Positions 59,246-64,000 of a stretch of DNA of 64,000 bases are shown here, piece after piece. The position numbers were made by a program, and so were the translations under genes. The stretch covers positions 60,042 through 124,041 of the forward strand of contig JBDLJH010000010.1 of assembly GCA_039714395.1 (NCBI GenBank), given 5' to 3'. Below the pieces are notes generated by a model. It did no database searches and was not told the origin of the DNA. It saw nothing but the letters and a program-made list of their open reading frames with translations. The DNA is from JAPHSX01 sp039714395 (GTDB lineage Bacteria; Pseudomonadota; Gammaproteobacteria; Thiohalomonadales; Thiohalomonadaceae). The number at the start of each line of letters is the position of its first letter. The stretch's first letter is position 1.

Positions 59246-61879
59246 ATGAAAAGCAGTGCAGAGATTCGTCAGGCCTTTTTGGACTTTTTCGCTGACAAGG
59301 GGCACGAAGTGGTCGCCAGCAGCCCGCTGGTGCCCGCTAACGATCCGACCCTGCTGTTCACTAATGCCGGGATGGTGCAGTTTAAGGATGTATTCCTTGG
59401 TGACGACAAGCGCCCCTACAGTTGCGCCACCTCGGTGCAGCGCTGCGTGCGCGCCGGTGGCAAGCACAATGACCTGGAGAATGTTGGCTATACCGCCCGC
59501 CATCACACCTTCTTCGAGATGCTGGGCAACTTCAGCTTTGGTGACTATTTCAAGCGTGAGGCGATTCAGTACGCTTGGGAGTTCCTCACCGTCACCTGTG
59601 GCCTGCCTGCTGAAAAGCTGTGGGTGACCGTCTACGAGGAGGATATTGAGGCTGCAGATATTTGGCTAGATGAGCTGGGCATCGATCCCGCCCGCTTTAG
59701 CCGTATCGGCGACAAGCCCGGTGGTAAGAAGAATGAGAGCGACAATTTCTGGTCGATGGGTGATATCGGTCCCTGTGGCCCCTGCACCGAGATCTTCTAC
59801 GATCACGGCGAAGAGATCTGGGGTGGTCCGCCGGGAACGCCAGAAGAGGATGGTGACCGTTACATCGAGATCTGGAATCTGGTCTTTATGCAGTACAACC
59901 GCGACAAGCACGGTACCATGACCCCGCTGCCCAAGCCATCAGTCGATACCGGTATGGGTCTGGAGCGCCTCGCCGCTATCCTGCAGGGCGTACACGCCAA
60001 CTACGAAATCGACCTGTTCCAGGCGCTGATCAAGGCGGTGGTGGAGCTGGCAGACACCGGGGATACGGAAAACGCCTCGCTGAAGGTGGTTTCTGACCAC
60101 ATCCGCTCCTGCGCATTTATGGTGGTTGACGGGGTGATCCCCTCTAACGAGGGTCGCGGCTATGTGTTGCGTCGCATCATCCGTCGCGCTATCCGTCATG
60201 GTCACAAGCTGGGGATTCAGGGCAGCTTCTTCCACAAATTGGTCGGCCCACTGGTCGAACAGATGGGTGCGGCCTATCCAGAGCTGGCCAGGGTCCAGCC
60301 ACAGGTAGAAAAAGTGCTGGCGCAGGAGGAGGAGCGTTTCGCCGAGACCCTGGAGCAGGGGATGAATCTGCTGGAGGCTGCCATTGGGCAGTTATCCGGC
60401 AAAACTATCCCTGGTGAGACCGTATTTAAACTCTATGATACCTACGGTTTTCCCGTTGACCTCACTGCCGATGTGGCGCGTGAGCGCGGTCTGACGGTGG
60501 ATCAGGCCGGCTTTGAGGCGGCGATGGCTGAGCAGCGCGCCCGCGCCCGTGCCGCCGGTAGCTTTGAGATGGAGAAGGCGGTACACGCCAGTATGGCTGA
60601 TCTCTCCAGTGATTTTACCGGTTACGAACAGCACAGTGGTGAGGGGAGGGTAGTCGCCCTGTATAAGGACGGTGATCCGGTGGCGGAACTACTCTCTGGT
60701 GAGCAGGGGATTGTTGTGCTCGACCACACCCCATTCTACGGAGAATCGGGTGGTCAGGTTGGCGATACCGGTCTGCTCAATGCCGATAACACCAGCCTGT
60801 TTGAGGTGCATGATACGCAGAAACAGGGTAGCGCCTTCCTGCATATCGGTCTGGTGCGTGAGGGCCAGAGAGTGAAGGTGAGTGATAGTGTTGAGGCTGT
60901 GGTGGATGCCGGACTTCGTGCTGATATCACGGCTCACCATTCCGCCACCCACCTGCTACATGCCGCCCTGCGTCAGGTGCTGGGTGAACATGTACAGCAG
61001 AAGGGCTCGCTCTGCTCCGCCGAGCGCCTGCGTTTCGACTTCTCCCACTTTGAGGGGATGAGTGCAGAGGAGCTGGCAGAGGTTGAGCGGCTTGTTAACG
61101 AGCAAATCCGCCTCAACAGCCCTGTGGGTACGGCACTAATGAAGCCGGAAGATGCGAAAAATGCCGGTGCAATGGCGCTGTTTGGTGAAAAATATGGCGA
61201 TATTGTGCGTGTTCTCTCCATGGGGGAGTTCTCTACCGAGTTGTGTGGCGGTACCCACGTCTCCCGTACGGGTGATATCGGCCTGATGAAGATCATCTCC
61301 GAGGCGGGCGTTGCCGCCGGGGTACGTCGTGTCGAAGCGGTGGCCGCTTCCCGCGCACTGGGCTGGCTCGATAAGGGTGAGCGCCAACTTACTGCCATTG
61401 GTTCACTGGTTAAGGCGGGGCGCGACGATACCCTGGATAAGGTGCAGTCACTGGCTGAGCGTAATCGCAAGCTGGAGAAGGAGCTTGATGCGCTGAAGGC
61501 AAAGCTGGCCTCTAGTCAGGGTTCTGATCTGGCCTCACAGGCGGTCGAGATTGGTGGCCTTAAGGTTCTGGCAGCCAGGCTTGAAGGGGCCGATCCCAAA
61601 TCATTACGTGATACGGTCGATCAGTTAAAGAACAAGCTTGGCAGCGCCGCGGTGCTGCTGGCGGCGGTCAATGGCGACAAAATATCCATTACAGCCGGGG
61701 TCACTAAAGATACGACTGACCGCATTAAGGCGGGTGATCTGTTAAAGATGGTTGCCGAGCAGGTGGGTGGTAAGGGGGGGGGGCGTCCCGATATGGCACA
61801 GGGGGGCGGGAGTCAGCCCGAGAACCTTGATGCGGCGCTTGCCTCGGTAGCCGATTGGGTCGCCAACTTGCTTCGATGA
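59246..61879 (+). CDS. alaS: Alanyl-tRNA synthetase
   Basis: AlaRS charges tRNA-Ala and edits mischarged Ser and Gly. The aminoacylation domain begins MKSSAEIRQAFLDFFADKGHEVVASSPLVP. The editing domain has the zinc/active-site residues HHSATHLLHAAL (about 563-574) and ELCGGTHVSRTGDI (about 665-678). The C-Ala domain includes GGGRPDMAQGGG near the end. The length of 877 residues is standard (E. coli 876). recX-alaS order matches enterics. Confidence 0.98.
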   Translation: MKSSAEIRQAFLDFFADKGHEVVASSPLVPANDPTLLFTNAGMVQFKDVFLGDDKRPYSCATSVQRCVRAGGKHNDLENVGYTARHHTFFEMLGNFSFGDYFKREAIQYAWEFLTVTCGLPAEKLWVTVYEEDIEAADIWLDELGIDPARFSRIGDKPGGKKNESDNFWSMGDIGPCGPCTEIFYDHGEEIWGGPPGTPEEDGDRYIEIWNLVFMQYNRDKHGTMTPLPKPSVDTGMGLERLAAILQGVHANYEIDLFQALIKAVVELADTGDTENASLKVVSDHIRSCAFMVVDGVIPSNEGRGYVLRRIIRRAIRHGHKLGIQGSFFHKLVGPLVEQMGAAYPELARVQPQVEKVLAQEEERFAETLEQGMNLLEAAIGQLSGKTIPGETVFKLYDTYGFPVDLTADVARERGLTVDQAGFEAAMAEQRARARAAGSFEMEKAVHASMADLSSDFTGYEQHSGEGRVVALYKDGDPVAELLSGEQGIVVLDHTPFYGESGGQVGDTGLLNADNTSLFEVHDTQKQGSAFLHIGLVREGQRVKVSDSVEAVVDAGLRADITAHHSATHLLHAALRQVLGEHVQQKGSLCSAERLRFDFSHFEGMSAEELAEVERLVNEQIRLNSPVGTALMKPEDAKNAGAMALFGEKYGDIVRVLSMGEFSTELCGGTHVSRTGDIGLMKIISEAGVAAGVRRVEAVAASRALGWLDKGERQLTAIGSLVKAGRDDTLDKVQSLAERNRKLEKELDALKAKLASSQGSDLASQAVEIGGLKVLAARLEGADPKSLRDTVDQLKNKLGSAAVLLAAVNGDKISITAGVTKDTTDRIKAGDLLKMVAEQVGGKGGGRPDMAQGGGSQPENLDAALASVADWVANLLR

Positions 61880-61896
61880 TCTCTGGAATAACTCTC

Positions 61897-61919
61897 AATT
61901 GTTACAAAATTGTCACAAA
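61897..61919. promoter_or_regulatory. Tandem 11-bp direct repeats, Pho-box-like, before lysC
   Basis: AATTGTTACAAA (61897-61908) is followed by AATTGTCACAAA (61908-61919), 11 bp apart. TGTTA-N6-TGTCA resembles the Pho-box pattern of two TGTCA repeats spaced by 11 bp, bound by PhoB-type regulators. Each unit is also palindromic (TTGT-N-ACAA). Confidence 0.45.
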
Positions 61920-61976
61920 ACTTTAACTTTTGGCGAATTTGGTGTTTAATTCGCGGCTTCAGGTGAAAGGGAACAC

Positions 61977-63212
61977 ATGGCACTAATCGTTCATAAGTAT
62001 GGTGGAACCTCGGTTGGCGCTGTTGATCGAATCCAGAACGTTGCTCGCAAGGTGAAGGGGTTTGTCGACAACGGCGATCAGGTCGTGGTTGTTGTCTCAG
62101 CGATGAGCGGCGAGACCAATCGACTGCTGGGGCTGGCCAACACCATTAATCCCGAGCTGGATCCACGTGAAACCGATGTGCTGCTCTCTACCGGTGAGCA
62201 GGTCACCATCGCCCTGCTGTCCATGGCATTGAAGGCGATCGGCTGTGATGCCCGCTCCTATACCGGTTCGCAGGTTCATATACTGACCGACAGCGCCCAC
62301 AATAAGGCGCGTATTCTCGATATTGATGAGAGCAAGATGCGTGCGGATCTCGATGCCGGGCGTGTCGTGGTCGTGGCCGGATTCCAGGGTGTTGATGAGC
62401 ATGGCAATATAACCACTCTGGGGCGTGGTGGTTCGGATACGACTGCCGTGGCGTTGGCAGCGGCCCTTAAGGCTGACGAGTGTCAAATCTACACCGATGT
62501 GGATGGGGTCTACACCACCGACCCGCGAGTGGTGCCCGAGGCGCGTCGCCTGGACCGCATCACCTTTGAAGAGATGCTGGAGATGGCTAGTCTTGGCTCC
62601 AAGGTGTTGCAGATTCGTTCGGTGGAATTTGCCGGCAAATACAATGTTCCCCTGCGGGTGCTATCCTCCTTTGAAGGGAAGGAAGGCCCCGGTACACTGA
62701 TTACCTATGAGGAAGATGGGATGGAAGAAGCGCAGATTTCCGGTATCGCATTTAACCGTGATGAGGCTAAACTGACCATTCAGGGTGTACCTGACCAGCC
62801 TGGCGTTGCCTACAGCATCCTTGGTCCTATCGGTGAGGCTGATATTGAGATAGATATGATCGTGCAGAATGTGGCCTCTGATGACACCACAGATTTTACC
62901 TTTACCATACATCGCAATGATTACAATAAGGCCCTTGCTGTGCTACAGAAGATTGCGGACGAGCTAGGTGCTCGTGAGGTCAGTGGTGATGACAAGATAG
63001 TTAAGATTTCTCTCGTCGGTGTTGGCATGCGTTCGCATGCTGGCATCGCCAGCACTATGTTTGGAGCCCTCGCCAAAGAGGGCATCAACATCCGCATGAT
63101 CTCTACCTCAGAGATCAAGGTATCCGTGGTGGTGGACGAGAAATACCTGGAGCTGGGCGTTCGCGCTCTGCACCATGCATTCAATCTGGATGAAGCACCG
63201 GGCGTATCATAG
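61977..63212 (+). CDS. lysC: Aspartate kinase
   Basis: This enzyme makes aspartyl phosphate, the first step to lysine, methionine and threonine. The kinase domain starts MALIVHKYGGTSVG and has GFQGVDEHGNITTLGRGGSDTTAVALAA. Two C-terminal ACT domains (IAFNRDEAKLTIQGVPDQPGVAYSIL and KISLVGVGMRSHAGIASTMF) mediate feedback. The length of 411 residues matches the Pseudomonas-type single enzyme, without homoserine dehydrogenase fusion. It lies between alaS and csrA, as in many non-enteric gammaproteobacteria. No lysine riboswitch fits the 97-base upstream gap. Confidence 0.96.
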   Translation: MALIVHKYGGTSVGAVDRIQNVARKVKGFVDNGDQVVVVVSAMSGETNRLLGLANTINPELDPRETDVLLSTGEQVTIALLSMALKAIGCDARSYTGSQVHILTDSAHNKARILDIDESKMRADLDAGRVVVVAGFQGVDEHGNITTLGRGGSDTTAVALAAALKADECQIYTDVDGVYTTDPRVVPEARRLDRITFEEMLEMASLGSKVLQIRSVEFAGKYNVPLRVLSSFEGKEGPGTLITYEEDGMEEAQISGIAFNRDEAKLTIQGVPDQPGVAYSILGPIGEADIEIDMIVQNVASDDTTDFTFTIHRNDYNKALAVLQKIADELGAREVSGDDKIVKISLVGVGMRSHAGIASTMFGALAKEGINIRMISTSEIKVSVVVDEKYLELGVRALHHAFNLDEAPGVS

Positions 63213-63377
63213 ACTTATGATGGCGGTTGATTTTTCCGTCTGGCGACCCAACAATGATTCACAGGAGCGGTGACAGAAATGTTTACTCCCCCCTGTGGAA
63301 TGTTTTTACAGGCTCCCCCTGTGGCCATGTGCCACAATTAGTTGCCGCAATATTATGGATTTTATAGGAGAAGTAAG
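63213..63377 (+). promoter_or_regulatory. csrA upstream region
   Basis: CCCCCTGTGG occurs twice (63290-63299 and 63313-63322 regions) around GAATGTTTTTACAGG, where CCTGT can pair with ACAGG. Two GGA motifs (ATGGATT, ATAGGAGAA) lie just before the start, the latter being the ribosome binding site, so autorepression by CsrA is possible. Confidence 0.35.
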
Positions 63378-63578
63378 ATGCTTATTTTGACCCGACGCGT
63401 GGGTGAAACCCTGGTGATTGGTGATGACGTTACCGTGACTGTACTGGGTATTAAAGGCAACCAGGTACGCATTGGTGTAAATGCCCCCAAGGATATTTCG
63501 GTGCATCGTGAGGAGATTTACGATCGTATTCAGCGCGAAAAAAGTGGTAACGAGAGTGGTAACGAAGGAAATTATTAA
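63378..63578 (+). CDS. csrA: Carbon storage regulator CsrA
   Basis: CsrA is the homodimeric RNA-binding protein that represses or stabilises mRNAs by binding GGA in leader hairpins. The 66-residue protein begins MLILTRRVGETLVIGDDVTVTVLGIKGNQVRIGVNAP and carries the binding residues (Leu4, Arg6, then VHREEIYDRIQ with Arg44). The ATG at 63378 follows TAGGAGAA. The C-terminal tail (SGNESGNEGNY) is species-specific. A candidate CsrB-type decoy RNA is encoded at 43558-43834. lysC-csrA-tRNA-Ser-tRNA-Arg order matches classical gammaproteobacteria. Confidence 0.97.
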   Translation: MLILTRRVGETLVIGDDVTVTVLGIKGNQVRIGVNAPKDISVHREEIYDRIQREKSGNESGNEGNY

Positions 63579-63632
63579 TTTCCCTCTTTACCTTCAGCGA
63601 TTACGCTAGTATCCTTGCGCGCGTAGTTATAA

Positions 63633-63722
63633 GGAGAGCTGGCCGAGTGGCTGAAGGCGCACCCCTGCTAAGGGTGTATAGGGGTGACTCTATCGAGGGT
63701 TCGAATCCCTCGCTCTCCGCCA
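63633..63722 (+). tRNA. tRNA-Ser (anticodon GCT)
   Basis: A 90-nt class II tRNA with encoded CCA. The acceptor stem is GGAGAGC/GCTCTCC. The anticodon loop CTGCTAA places GCT at positions 34-36, decoding AGC and AGU. The long variable arm (TAGGGGTGACTCTATC) is typical of serine tRNAs. The csrA-serV order is as in E. coli. Confidence 0.97.
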
Positions 63723-63879
63723 TATGAAGTATCAGCGAGTTGGCTAGGCAATATAAAGTTACCTGCTGATTTGAACCTGAGATAATCTGATAATGTAGCT
63801 TTAATGCTTCATGGTAGTGGAGCAGAAGAGTGCAAAGATATTCCATGTTCAGTGCTGTGTAGTAAAAAGGAACTTTGCC

Positions 63880-63908
63880 TTGACAGGCAAGTGGGGCAAA
63901 AGGATAAT
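63880..63908 (+). promoter_or_regulatory. Promoter of tRNA-Arg
   Basis: TTGACA (63880-63885) and GATAAT (63903-63908) are separated by exactly 17 nt. The discriminator GCTGCC is GC-rich, as in stringently controlled stable-RNA promoters. The tRNA starts 14 nt after the -10. Confidence 0.88.
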
Positions 63909-63922
63909 GCTGCCTCTTTAAA

Positions 63923-63999
63923 GCGCCCGTAGCTCAGCTGGATAGAGTACCTGGCTACGAACCAGGCGGTCACACGTTCGAATCGTGTCGGGCGCACCA
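63923..63999 (+). tRNA. tRNA-Arg (anticodon ACG)
   Basis: A 77-nt tRNA with encoded CCA. The acceptor stem is GCGCCCG/CGGGCGC. The anticodon stem-loop CCTGG-CTACGAA-CCAGG places ACG (read as ICG) at 34-36, decoding CGU, CGC and CGA. In E. coli the argV array follows serV; more copies may lie beyond the window edge. Confidence 0.97.
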
Positions 64000-64000
64000 A

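Noticed and set aside
61880..61976. Possible lysine riboswitch before lysC
   Set aside because: The gap is under 100 bases and lacks the junction and terminator parts of that riboswitch.
63601..63846. Minus-strand open frames across the tRNA-Ser gene
   Set aside because: They are translations of tRNA and tRNA-flanking sequence, a common false call.

Overview
The window is a stretch of a gammaproteobacterial chromosome. Gene order matches classical gammaproteobacterial blocks: amiB-mutL-miaA-hfq-hflX-hflK-hflC-yjeT-(hisZ)-purA; rnr-rlmB-rpsF-priB-rpsR-rplI-dnaB-alr; ffh-rpsP-rimM-trmD-rplS; and pncC-recA-recX-alaS-lysC-csrA-tRNA-Ser-tRNA-Arg. HisZ, a DUF2232 gene between rpsR and rplI, an AddAB-like nuclease pair and an FTR1/cytochrome c iron permease fit a free-living or symbiotic respiratory lineage such as the Chromatiales better than the enterics. 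This placement is inferred; no rRNA lies in the window.

Layout. 1-10.8 kb: envelope, repair and RNA-modification genes, Hfq, the HflKC complex, HisZ and PurA, ending in a strong terminator. 10.8-14.8 kb: the accessory part, with a cytochrome c gene under a perfect FNR-type box, an iron permease under a Fur-like box, dispersed repeats, and an intact tRNA-Leu beside decayed copies of its 3' end. 14.8-24.2 kb: RNase R/RlmB, the S6-S18-L9 ribosomal cluster, DnaB and Alr. 24-29.5 kb: Nudix, RadA, PilZ, FHA, CorC-like and CcsA-like genes. 29.8-39.9 kb: a cyclic-nucleotide-phosphodiesterase-like hydrolase, the SRP/ribosomal cluster, a secreted repeat protein, Ogt, XerD, an HD-GYP protein, YajQ and DsbC. 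40-51 kb, minus strand: AddA-like, AddB-like, Pyk and MutS. 51-64 kb: PilZ, PncC, ThpR, a WYL regulator divergent from RecA, an O-acetylation islet splitting recA from recX, then AlaS, LysC, CsrA and two tRNAs.

The most interesting element is not a protein gene. In the 470-bp gap between the addA-like and addB-like genes, the plus strand carries about a dozen GGA motifs. At least eight lie in the loops of small hairpins, and the array ends in an intrinsic terminator (about 43558-43834). This is the architecture of a CsrB/RsmZ-type RNA that titrates CsrA, and csrA itself lies at 63378. With hfq and two PilZ proteins and an HD-GYP protein also present, the window is rich in post-transcriptional and c-di-GMP control.

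Other notable points are the three-gene O-acyltransferase/SGNH islet between recA and recX, a tRNA-Leu-associated repeat element, a palindromic MITE-like element before alr, and several candidate operators (FNR, Fur, Pho-like, CRP-like, and an inverted repeat between the WYL regulator and recA). All calls come from reading the sequence; no database search was run.
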